Shown here: one piece after another, positions 1 to 5,907 of the stretch
Position numbering within the stretch: position 1 is the stretch's first letter
How the letters are laid out: every line of letters begins with the position of its first letter
Notes under the pieces: generated by a model
What the model was told of the DNA's origin: nothing
The model's input: only the letters and a program-made list of their open reading frames with translations
Databases searched by the model: none
Program-made: the position numbers and the translations under genes
Source of the DNA: Myxococcales bacterium
GTDB taxonomy: Bacteria > Myxococcota_C > UBA6777
DNA: 6,328 nucleotides
Direction of reading: 5' to 3'
NCBI GenBank assembly: GCA_027005175.1
Contig: JALTMC010000228.1
Location: 1 to 6,328, forward strand

Positions 1-2
1 AT

Positions 3-170
3 GTTCCAGTGCCCTTCAGGGTACTTCGTTTCTCAGAGCTGGACTTTAGTCCGGCGGATCATAAAGTGATTTTCGCAGTATTCGTGGATGGGTAGGATGG
101 TGAGACTCTTTGGAGTCGTTGCGAATTTGCGACAGTCCCAAAGAAAGGGGAAGTTGTTGTTGGATGTTGA
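3..170 (+). pseudogene. Possible gene remnant, frame 3, interrupted by stops
   Basis: Read in frame from base 3, the plus strand gives a protein-like stretch of 30 residues (beginning VPVPFRVLRFSELDF and ending FAVFVDG) up to a TAG at 93-95. The same frame then continues with 24 further protein-like residues (DGETLWSRCEFATVPKKGE and on) to a TGA at 168-170. The mix of hydrophobic, charged and glycine residues on both sides of the TAG suggests one former coding sequence with an in-frame stop. The alternative is that an upstream gene simply ends at 95 and the rest is chance. The 5' part lies outside the window. I recognise no family. Frame 1 also reads openly from base 1 to a TGA at 67-69, which weakens the case. 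Confidence 0.22.
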
Positions 171-188
171 GGCTCAGGCTTGTCTCAA
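8..188. other. Cluster of five short hairpins
   Basis: Five inverted repeats follow one another. Stem 8-14/19-25 has 7 pairs and a TTCA loop. Stem 38-44/49-55 has 7 pairs and a TTTA loop. Stem 104-108/113-117 has 5 pairs and a TTTG loop. Stem 118-122/129-133 has 5 pairs. Stem 167-173/182-188 has 7 pairs and an 8-base loop. The first two share a G.T wobble at the third or fourth pair and a TTNA tetraloop. None is followed by a T-run on either strand, so they do not look like terminators. They could belong to a structured RNA or leader, or arise by chance; they overlap the possible gene remnant. No known RNA family was recognised. Confidence 0.15.
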
Positions 189-236
189 TGGTGAACACAA
201 ATCAAGTCTGAGCTGCTGAAAGAGAGAGACAGAGGA

Positions 237-407
237 ATGGCGACCAAAGAAGTTGAACAAGTGCGTCTGTCGAAAAACCGGAATGTTCTCACAGATACGA
301 TTCGAGATGTTCAAGTTATTAAATCATTGTTCTATGTCGCAACACACCCGATTTATCGAGTTAGATTTGCGGTGGTTGTGACAAATCGTTGGTGCGGTCT
401 TCTTTGA
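237..407 (+). CDS. Possible small protein, 56 residues, unrecognised
   Basis: An ATG at 237 opens a 56-codon frame ending in TGA at 405-407. The product begins MATKEVEQVRLSKNRNVL. The purine-rich stretch 221-236 (repeated GAGA and AGAGGA) could act as a ribosome binding site, though AGAGGA lies only one base from the ATG. The last 47 bases overlap, in antisense, the 3' end of the amidohydrolase-like gene. That arrangement is possible for convergent genes, but it also means the last codons are constrained by the other gene. The N-terminal half looks like a soluble, charged helix, and no domain or motif is visible. It could equally be non-coding or the tail of the broken frame upstream, which is in the same frame. 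Confidence 0.22.
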   Translation: MATKEVEQVRLSKNRNVLTDTIRDVQVIKSLFYVATHPIYRVRFAVVVTNRWCGLL

Positions 408-1638
408 GATAGCGAAGCAAGGCTTGAGCTAAAACATCGGCTACTTTTTTTGCGTTGTCGGGTCGAGGTCCAAGGGGCTGTCTGCACGCTTTGTCTGCAA
501 ACTCCCAAACGTAATCTTTGCGTACCTCGATTCCCAAAGAGCTCGGTCGATAAGGAGAAGTTCGATACTCTTTTACAAGTTTCTCTTCTTCCTGGTGCAG
601 AAAGTTTTTGATCTGTTCATAGGCCCGTCGTGACTCCGCAAACGAGGCCACTTGACCTTCTGGAGCTTTGCGAAACATATGAAGATAGCTTCGTAGATTT
701 TCACTTTCCGCAGAGCGTAGGTTGGTGTCCAAGAGCATATTCCATACACGCTGGTATGCCTCACTCTCTTTGGTCACTGGGTATGCCTCTTCAAAGTGTT
801 TGCAGAGGTGCTTAAAGAACAACCAGACTTGGGCTCGAACCTCCATGCTTCCGCTGGGAAGCAAATAAGGATAGTTGTCAGCGGAGGGAAACCCTGCTCG
901 CTCCAACATCAAAGCCAGGCGATGTGTTAATCGTCGGTCGGCTGTATACTCGCCCAACACAGGAGGATAGATCGGGTCAAAAAAGTCGAAGGGCATGGTG
1001 GAGTGAAGCTGGTACGACATCGGGCGATTGATCACACTGGTCAGAGGACGCTCTGTTCCAGCTTCATTGTATCGATCATAGGTATGTATCGATATCATGA
1101 TCATCTTCTGAGCCACTATCGGCTCCATACGACTGGAGATCTCGTCGTAATAGTTCTCTAACAAATGTTTCTTCAGGTGGAAATCCAGGATATAAGAGAA
1201 CGGATAGTTGATGGCAAATCGATCCAGGTGGTCTGCATGAAGACGGGTATGTCCGGGAAATCGTCCAAAATCCATCAGCACCCGAGCGATTTTAATTCGC
1301 TGGTACCCTTCACATCGAAAGCCATACTTGTTGAGAGACTGTACCATCGCCGCCGCAACCAGATCAGAACCCCAATCCCGCTCGCGCACGTAGTCAAAGT
1401 CAAATTCCGCCATCCGCTCATCATCGTTGCCCCACTCCTCGTGCAACGCACTCCAATACGGTTGCGGGATAAGGTCACCATCATGAACTGTATTGATCAG
1501 AACCCCAACTCGTTGGATCTCCGAATCATCCTTTGGCGCGACCTCTGGCGTTGGAACAAACTCCACAGGCTCCACAGGATCTTCACAGATACAATAACTC
1601 TTGTTCCAGTTCGTCAAATCTAACCTCAAAAGAATCAC
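361..1638 (-). CDS. N-formylglutamate amidohydrolase-like protein
   Basis: The 425-residue product resembles the N-formylglutamate amidohydrolase (FGase) family, zinc-dependent enzymes that cleave N-formylglutamate to formate and glutamate in histidine breakdown. The matches are motif-level: TVHDGDLIP at 50-58 fits the family's PHSG..P segment, RVLMDFGRFPG at 119-129 fits R..DlNR, and ISIHTYD at 182-188 fits the DlHS segment with its metal-binding His. GSMEVRAQVW at 263-272 follows. The family Asn of the second motif is Gly here (G125). FGases are usually about 250-290 residues; here residues about 285-425 form an extra, charged, probably helical extension. No hut gene is in the window, so the real substrate is open. 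The longest frame starts at GTG 1638, directly after an in-frame TGA and without a clear Shine-Dalgarno; TTG at 1617 has GAGG six bases upstream and may be the true start. No signal peptide is seen, so it is probably cytoplasmic. Confidence 0.62.
   Translation of the reverse strand: MILLRLDLTNWNKSYCICEDPVEPVEFVPTPEVAPKDDSEIQRVGVLINTVHDGDLIPQPYWSALHEEWGNDDERMAEFDFDYVRERDWGSDLVAAAMVQSLNKYGFRCEGYQRIKIARVLMDFGRFPGHTRLHADHLDRFAINYPFSYILDFHLKKHLLENYYDEISSRMEPIVAQKMIMISIHTYDRYNEAGTERPLTSVINRPMSYQLHSTMPFDFFDPIYPPVLGEYTADRRLTHRLALMLERAGFPSADNYPYLLPSGSMEVRAQVWLFFKHLCKHFEEAYPVTKESEAYQRVWNMLLDTNLRSAESENLRSYLHMFRKAPEGQVASFAESRRAYEQIKNFLHQEEEKLVKEYRTSPYRPSSLGIEVRKDYVWEFADKACRQPLGPRPDNAKKVADVLAQALLRYLKEDRTNDLSQPPQI
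1615..1627 (-). promoter_or_regulatory. Ribosome binding site favouring an internal TTG start
   Basis: On the minus strand the codons after the GTG at 1638 read TTGAGGTTAGATTTG. This places a GAGG core six bases before the TTG at 1617-1615, codon 8 of the longest frame. Nothing comparable precedes the GTG. Starting here shortens the product by seven residues, none of them within the recognisable amidohydrolase motifs. Confidence 0.4.
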
Positions 1639-1649
1639 TCAAGGTTGAA

Positions 1650-1668
1650 AACGGATCACCGTTCCGTT
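1650..1668 (-). terminator. Weak hairpin between the two minus-strand genes
   Basis: On the minus strand AACGGA (1668-1663) pairs with TCCGTT (1655-1650) around a 7-base loop, and the descending arm runs into four T residues (TTTTC). It lies about 75 bases past the stop of the large gene and just before the amidohydrolase start. The stem is short and the T-run brief, so it would be at best a leaky terminator. Read-through into the amidohydrolase-like gene seems likely. Confidence 0.2.
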
Positions 1669-1742
1669 CAGAACATCACCCGATACCATACCATGTTTTG
1701 CCACAAACAGGTTGGTTGATTTGGAGAAACTGATGGACTGGG

Positions 1743-4700
1743 CTACGGTAGTGCGATCTTACGTATGCAGTGGTTGCCAAAATCAGCGACGTAGAGGTTA
1801 TCTTGAGCGTCGAAAGACATGCGTTGGGGGCGGAAAAAGAGAGCTTTTGCGGCGACTCCATCTTTGTAGCCTGGTGTTTTACAGATACCAGCGATCGTAG
1901 TCACAACGCCTTGCTGAGTCACTTTTCGAATGCAGTGATTCCCTGTATCTGCCACATAGAGGTGCCCTTTGCTATCGATAGCGATGCCAACAGGAGTGGC
2001 GAATTGAGCCTGACGACCTGTACCATCTTTGTAGCCACGTCCGCTACCTGCGAGAGTGGCCACATTGGACTTGACCAAGTCAATCACGCGGATACGTGAG
2101 TTGCCAGTATCCACGACATAGTACTTCTGAACGTTCAAGGCCACCAGATCAGCGGGAAAAAAGAATGTTGCGTTTGATAGAGTTCCATCAACAGCTCCGG
2201 AGCCTCCGTTTCCAGCGATAGTTCCAGCAAATCCATTGCGATCCACAGAGCGAATTCGCTGATTGATATGGTCAGCAACAATCAGGGTATTATTTTTTAA
2301 CACAAACAATCCGCGTGGGTTGTTAAATTTGGAGAATAGGGCAGAGTCATTGCGAAAGCCTGCGCTCGTAAGTCCGGCAATTCCAGAGAATGACGTGACC
2401 TGACCTTGTTTGTTGATTTGACGGATATGGCGGTTACCACCCTCTCCAACAAAGAAGTTGCCAAACTCATCGGGTCCTGCGAGATCTTCGGGGAAGAAGA
2501 ACTTGGCCTTGAGTCGATCAGCGTTGACAAACCCAGATGTGGACCCGGCCCAAGTGACAACCATCCCTGTAACGAAGTCCAGACGCCGAATTCGATGATT
2601 TCCAAAGTCTACAATCAACAAAGACTCATCAAGCTTCTTGGTTTTGGTATTGTATACACGTGCCCACTGAACACTGATCGGAGAAGAAAGCTGTGCCTTC
2701 AAAGCTGGCCCATCTTTGTTTCCAACCGTCAGACATGTCCCTGCTACCGTGGAAACACAACCCATAATTCCTTCGTCAACTTTCCCGTCACAGTCGTTGT
2801 CTTTGTTGTCACAAACCTCCAACTTGGAGAGGCTTCCTGTACAGACTAACTTGCCGGATGTACACGCAGTATACGTACCTTGTCGACACTCCCCTTTGGC
2901 CCTACTGTCCACACAGGGCTTGCCCTTTTCAGGAAAAGAGTCATCCACCTTACCGTTGCAATCATCGTCAATTCCATTGCAAAGTTCCTGACTCACCGTT
3001 TGTACTTTACACACCGAAATGCCTTGTTGGCATACGACCTTGCCTTTGCCACAAGTGCCTGTACATGTAGGCTGAAAGATATTGTCGTCGGGCTTTCCAT
3101 TGCAATCATCATCGATCCCATTACAGCGTTCTTTTTGAGGCTTGGGTGCGGTGCAATTAACCCACGCGCCAGAGCGACAAAACTCAAGCCCAGTGCCACA
3201 GTTTGATTTGCAATTTTGGACCAGAGCTTCATCCACTTGGCCGTTGCAGTCGTTGTCTTTGCCGTCACAGATCTCGGTCTGAGGTACGATCTCTCCTGAA
3301 CACGAACTCCACTGGCCGGATTGGCAGGTTTGTGTGCCCGCTTTGCAAGGCTGTTGACAGGTATAAGAACCCTGTGATGTGCGATAGCACCCCAAGTTCC
3401 GGGAGAAGCAGGGGCGGCTGAGTCCATCATCAGGCAGCCCATTGCAGTCGTTATCTTTGCCGTCACAGATCTCGGCCTGAGGCTTGGCTGCCGTGCAGGT
3501 GCTCCACCGACCCAACGTACACGACTGCTGTCCAACACCGCACTTGGTCTTGCATGGTTGGACCACATTGTCATCCACCTTGCCATTGCAGTCATTGTCC
3601 TGGTTGTCGCAAATCTCTTTTTGGGGTTTGCGTGCGGAGCATTGGGTCCACTTTCCTGCTTTGCAACTAACGAAGCCAGAGCCACACGCTGTTGTACAAA
3701 TCTTAAGCAGATCCTCATCAACTCTTCCACTGCAATTGTTGTCTTTGCCGTCACAAATCTCTTGCTGTGGCAGAACCTGTCCGGCACACTGCCCCCATTG
3801 TCCAGCCTTACAGGTCTGCTTGCCAACCTGACAGGGACTTTGACAACTGTATCCGCCTCCTGGCAACCAGCGGCATCCAGCATTTCCAGCATAACAATCT
3901 CGTGTCACCTGATCATCGATCTGGCCGTTGCAGTCGTTGTCTTTGTTGTCGCAGACTTCGGACTGAGGAAGGATTTCGCCCACACAAGGCCCCCACTGTC
4001 CCCCTGCACAGACCTGCTTCCCCGCTTTACAATGGCCCTTGCAATTCATAGAACCATCGGCCTTTCGGACACAGGTCCCCTTGGCCCGTGAACATGCCTG
4101 GACTGCCCCTGGCTTGCACTTGCACTGTGGGCTGTCGTCTACTTTGCCATTGCAGTCGTTGTCGAAACCGTCACAAACTTCGGACTTGGGTTCTGGCGCA
4201 AAGCAAGTCCATTTTCCTGCAAGACAAAGATCAGTGCCTTTGCCACAAGCTGTCTTGCACAGCCTGATTAACCCATCGTCCACTTTGCCATTGCAGTCGT
4301 CATCTTTTCCATTGCATTCTTCTGCTTTGGTTTTGTTGGGTGTACAGGGTCCCCAAGAGCCCTTCAGGCAAAACTGACTCCCCTGACCACAAGAGGTCTG
4401 GCAGGATTTCGCAAAGCCATCGACGCGACCGTCACAGTCTTCATCCGTGTTGTCGCAGGTCTCTTTCTTGGGCTCGGGTCCTTCGCATACCCATTGCCCC
4501 CCTTTGCAGGAGGCAACCCCTTTCCCACACGTTGTGATACAAGCTTTGGGGTTGATGTATTCATCAAGCAATCCGTTGCAGTTGTTGTCTTTGGCATCAC
4601 ATAATTCCGGAATGGGATATCCCTCTCCATAACATGTCTTGGACCACGCCCCCCCCAAACATCGCTGCTCTCCCTTGCGACACTCACCGACATCCGTTCC

Positions 4701-5633
4701 ACAACTCCGAACAGCATCACCCACACAAGGACAGCCCTCATCGATCAAACCATTGCAGTTGTCATCAATGTTGTTGCAATCCTCTTTGGCTTTGGGCAAG
4801 ACCTCTGACTGACAGGCTCCCCAATACTTGTTCCCATCGACATTTTTGCATACCCGTGTCCCTGTCTTGCAAATCCCCTGGTTCTCGGTGCTATGTGGCC
4901 CTGTATAACAAGGCTGTGTAGTACCCTCTTTGTCACAGACACACTTTGGCAAACCATCGTCCACTTTGCCATTGCAGTCGTCATCTTTTCCGTTGCATAC
5001 TTCAGGCAGAGGCTTTACATCAAACCGACACGCCGCCTTAGACACAGGCCACTTTCCAGTAGCAGGATCACACAACAAACGCCCCGCCGCACACACACCC
5101 ACATTTTGCGTTTTGGGTTTTCCTGTATAACAAGACTTGGTCTCACCAGGAAAACAATACTCCCGACAACCATCATCCGAACGATCAACCTTTCCGTCGC
5201 AATCGTTGTCGATGCCATCCCCACAAGTTTGTGGCGAGTTTTCATCCGTAACCTTATTCAACAGCTCACAATCACCCCATTTTTGTAGCCGCAAATAATC
5301 GGGTTGGCAGGTTCGAATACCAGCCCCTGACGGACAAATCAGACCATCTTTTTTCGGCTTCGGTCGAACAAAGCAGCCGTCTTTGACACCGAGTTTGGGA
5401 CAATCCCCCCGAGGAATCGAATCGCAAAAGCCTTGCTCATTGCAAAACCCTGTGTACACCTGATTGTTACATTCACACTTGTATTGACAGGGACTGCCAT
5501 TGGGATTCACTGTCAAAGTGCTCACTCGAGCATCAGGCTGGCACACAGGTGGTGGGCCACATCCCTTGGTCACAGAAAGTAAACCAAACCAAACCAAACC
5601 CAAGAAACATAAACGCAACCGCAGCCTCTGCAT
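1743..5633 (-). CDS. Exported MopE-type multi-motif protein with NHL propeller
   Basis: This 1296-residue protein looks like a surface or secreted metal-binding protein. Residues 1-24 are a signal peptide (Arg-rich start, hydrophobic core LCFLGLVWFGLLSV). Cys25 follows Gly24 and could be a lipidated cysteine, but the Thr-Lys-Gly before it is a poor lipobox. Residues 25-136 are Cys-rich and unassigned. Residues 137-953 carry fifteen MopE-type motifs (C-x3-D-x2-C-x-G-x2-D, e.g. CDGKDNDCNGQVDE), separated by Cys-rich linkers with the pattern CG.G...C..G.W..C. Such motifs are annotated as putative metal-binding; the Asp/Asn spacing suggests Ca2+ or a similar ion, while MopE itself binds copper. 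Residues 959-1296 form six NHL repeats (typical strand YVADTGNHCIRK), enough for a closed six-bladed propeller. I count about 118 Cys, nearly all outside the propeller, so a disulfide-stiffened stalk with a binding head is inferred. No C-terminal sorting signal is seen. The ATG at 5633 is chosen for its signal peptide; GGAG lies 11 bases upstream. Confidence 0.9.
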   Translation of the reverse strand: MQRLRLRLCFLGLVWFGLLSVTKGCGPPPVCQPDARVSTLTVNPNGSPCQYKCECNNQVYTGFCNEQGFCDSIPRGDCPKLGVKDGCFVRPKPKKDGLICPSGAGIRTCQPDYLRLQKWGDCELLNKVTDENSPQTCGDGIDNDCDGKVDRSDDGCREYCFPGETKSCYTGKPKTQNVGVCAAGRLLCDPATGKWPVSKAACRFDVKPLPEVCNGKDDDCNGKVDDGLPKCVCDKEGTTQPCYTGPHSTENQGICKTGTRVCKNVDGNKYWGACQSEVLPKAKEDCNNIDDNCNGLIDEGCPCVGDAVRSCGTDVGECRKGEQRCLGGAWSKTCYGEGYPIPELCDAKDNNCNGLLDEYINPKACITTCGKGVASCKGGQWVCEGPEPKKETCDNTDEDCDGRVDGFAKSCQTSCGQGSQFCLKGSWGPCTPNKTKAEECNGKDDDCNGKVDDGLIRLCKTACGKGTDLCLAGKWTCFAPEPKSEVCDGFDNDCNGKVDDSPQCKCKPGAVQACSRAKGTCVRKADGSMNCKGHCKAGKQVCAGGQWGPCVGEILPQSEVCDNKDNDCNGQIDDQVTRDCYAGNAGCRWLPGGGYSCQSPCQVGKQTCKAGQWGQCAGQVLPQQEICDGKDNNCSGRVDEDLLKICTTACGSGFVSCKAGKWTQCSARKPQKEICDNQDNDCNGKVDDNVVQPCKTKCGVGQQSCTLGRWSTCTAAKPQAEICDGKDNDCNGLPDDGLSRPCFSRNLGCYRTSQGSYTCQQPCKAGTQTCQSGQWSSCSGEIVPQTEICDGKDNDCNGQVDEALVQNCKSNCGTGLEFCRSGAWVNCTAPKPQKERCNGIDDDCNGKPDDNIFQPTCTGTCGKGKVVCQQGISVCKVQTVSQELCNGIDDDCNGKVDDSFPEKGKPCVDSRAKGECRQGTYTACTSGKLVCTGSLSKLEVCDNKDNDCDGKVDEGIMGCVSTVAGTCLTVGNKDGPALKAQLSSPISVQWARVYNTKTKKLDESLLIVDFGNHRIRRLDFVTGMVVTWAGSTSGFVNADRLKAKFFFPEDLAGPDEFGNFFVGEGGNRHIRQINKQGQVTSFSGIAGLTSAGFRNDSALFSKFNNPRGLFVLKNNTLIVADHINQRIRSVDRNGFAGTIAGNGGSGAVDGTLSNATFFFPADLVALNVQKYYVVDTGNSRIRVIDLVKSNVATLAGSGRGYKDGTGRQAQFATPVGIAIDSKGHLYVADTGNHCIRKVTQQGVVTTIAGICKTPGYKDGVAAKALFFRPQRMSFDAQDNLYVADFGNHCIRKIALP
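1746..2759 (-). other. NHL beta-propeller domain, six blades
   Basis: Residues 959-1296 of the large protein hold six copies of the unit V.t.AG....G..DG...A.F..P......L.VAD.GNh.IR.i. The [VG][DE]-x-x-N-x-[IR] cores fall at about residues 1007-1017, 1062-1071, 1119-1128, 1173-1182, 1227-1236 and 1282-1291. The first blade begins with STVAG directly after the last metal-binding motif and the sixth ends three residues before the stop, so the propeller looks complete. NHL propellers usually bind protein, peptide or glycan partners; a few have enzyme activity. Blade 2 (GEGGNRHIR) is the most divergent. Confidence 0.88.
2775..5225 (-). repeat. Array of fifteen MopE-type metal-binding motifs
   Basis: Motif cysteines start at residues 137, 213, 286, 345, 393, 440, 487, 561, 627, 675, 723, 789, 837, 885 and 941 of the large protein. 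Spacings are mostly 47-48 residues, with longer steps of 56-76. Each motif is C-[DNG]-x-x-D-[DNE]-[DN]-C-[DNS]-G-x-x-D. Motif 9 has Ser for the usual Asn (NNCSGRVDE) and motif 5 ends in VDG rather than VD[DE]. At DNA level several copies are nearly identical over 30-40 bases (around 3240-3285, 3438-3483 and 3735-3770), so the array could change copy number by recombination. Confidence 0.9.
2982..3953 (-). repeat. Two-fold 486-bp higher-order repeat in the stalk
   Basis: Motif spacings 66, 48, 48 occur twice in a row, from residue 561 to 722 (bases 3953-3468) and from 723 to 884 (3467-2982). Each block is one long module, with an extra NLGC/NAGC...YSC/YTCQ.PC segment, followed by two short modules. 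The two blocks align without gaps over 162 residues and share roughly half their residues by eye. A related long module at residues about 503-560 precedes the pair. This points to duplication of a three-motif block followed by divergence. Confidence 0.7.
5581..5600 (-). repeat. Pentanucleotide run (GGTTT)x4 in the signal-peptide codons
   Basis: The plus strand reads AAACC four times without error. On the coding strand this is GGTTT x4, covering codons 12-18 of the large protein (GLVWFGL) in the hydrophobic core of its signal peptide. Five-base units are not a multiple of three, so gain or loss of one unit shifts the frame. Losing one gives a stop after about 31 codons (TGA at 5535-5533); gaining one gives a TGA after about 22 codons. 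Four copies is few for an active slippage tract. Confidence 0.85.
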
Positions 5634-5758
5634 GGCTTCCCAAACTCCATTCTATCCTAGCAAGATCTTCGGAAAACAGAAGCATCCATCCTTGATGTTC
5701 CCGCTTCTTTCCGATAAAACGACACATTGAACCAACCCGGAGGTTCGTGCAAGACAGT

Positions 5759-5796
5759 GTACTGGATTGACCCTCAAAGGCGCAAAATCTCTATCC
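5759..5796 (+). repeat. 38-bp direct repeat, copy 1
   Basis: This copy begins GTACTGGATTGACCC and ends AAAATCTCTATCC. It is identical at all 38 bases to the copy at 5830-5867, and the bases on either side differ. It includes TTGACC at 5767-5772 and the small inverted pair TTGA-CCC-TCAA. No reading frame is shared between the copies, since the offset of 71 is not a multiple of three, so the conservation is not due to coding. Confidence 0.9.
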
Positions 5797-5803
5797 AAAG
5801 TCA

Positions 5804-5813
5804 ACGACGTCGT
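5804..5813. other. Perfect 10-bp palindrome between the repeats
   Basis: ACGACGTCGT is its own reverse complement and lies in the 33-bp spacer between the two 38-bp repeats. A palindrome of this size can be a dimeric regulator site, for instance for control of the divergent genes. A chance 10-bp palindrome is also possible, and no second copy was seen. Confidence 0.3.
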
Positions 5814-5829
5814 CGAGACCGTGAGTGCC

Positions 5830-5867
5830 GTACTGGATTGACCCTCAAAGGCGCAAAATCTCTATCC
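5830..5867 (+). repeat. 38-bp direct repeat, copy 2
   Basis: Second perfect copy of the 38-bp unit, ending 40 bases before the ATG of the small plus-strand gene and 29 bases before its ribosome binding site. If the unit is regulatory, this copy is well placed to act on that gene. No third copy, perfect or clearly degenerate, was found elsewhere in the window. Confidence 0.9.
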
Positions 5868-5896
5868 TCTACAGAAAAAATCAAACCCGCAAACCT

Positions 5897-5901
5897 AGGA
5901 G
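5897..5901 (+). promoter_or_regulatory. Ribosome binding site of the small gene
   Basis: AGGAG lies six bases before the ATG at 5908. It is the strongest Shine-Dalgarno match in the window and fixes the start of the 112-residue gene over the longer, out-of-frame reading that begins upstream. Confidence 0.75.
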
Positions 5902-5907
5902 ATATCG

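Larger units (their letters stand above)
5634..5907. other. Divergent intergenic region
   Basis: These 274 bases separate the start of the large minus-strand gene from the small plus-strand gene and should hold both promoters. For the minus gene a TAGAAT resembles a -10 box but lies only 15 bases from the ATG, too close to leave room for the GGAG. For the plus gene, each 38-bp repeat contains TTGACC, a fair -35 box, but only a poor match to a -10 box at proper spacing. I therefore call no promoter. The main content is the pair of 38-bp repeats. Confidence 0.6.

Noticed and set aside
85-96. A 12-base match, on the opposite strand, between 85-96 and the 35-bp tandem repeat (CCTACCCATCCA).
   Set aside because: A 12-base low-complexity match over both strands of a 6.3-kb window is not rare enough, and the flanks do not match.
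2993-3892. A 299-codon open frame on the minus strand, out of frame with the large gene, with repeated VTAKTTTA-like segments.
   Set aside because: It is the shifted reading of the repeated MopE-motif codons, which explains both its length and its internal repeats. It has no domain features and no ribosome binding site, and the main frame is clearly coding.
3558-4091. A 177-codon plus-strand open frame with hydrophobic stretches, antisense to the large gene.
   Set aside because: Its hydrophobic pattern (repeated VVFAVTNLL-like pieces) is the antisense of the repeated Asp/Asn/Lys codons. It recurs with the motif spacing, so it is a shadow.
5650-5665. TAGAAT resembling a -10 box for the large gene.
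   Set aside because: It lies 15 bases from the ATG with no matching -35 box; a start there would exclude the GGAG from the transcript.
5533-5727. A 64-codon minus-strand frame overlapping the start of the large gene.
   Set aside because: It has no separate support. It is the frame entered by the large gene if one GGTTT unit is lost, and ends at the stop used in that case. Gaining one unit would instead join its start to the large gene, but no evidence shows this is used.
5759-5867. A minimal CRISPR array: 38-bp repeats with a 33-bp spacer fit the usual geometry.
   Set aside because: Only two repeats and one spacer are present, no cas gene is in the window, the repeat lacks the typical GAAAC-like end, and a gene with a good ribosome binding site follows directly. 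A genome-wide search for the repeat would settle it.
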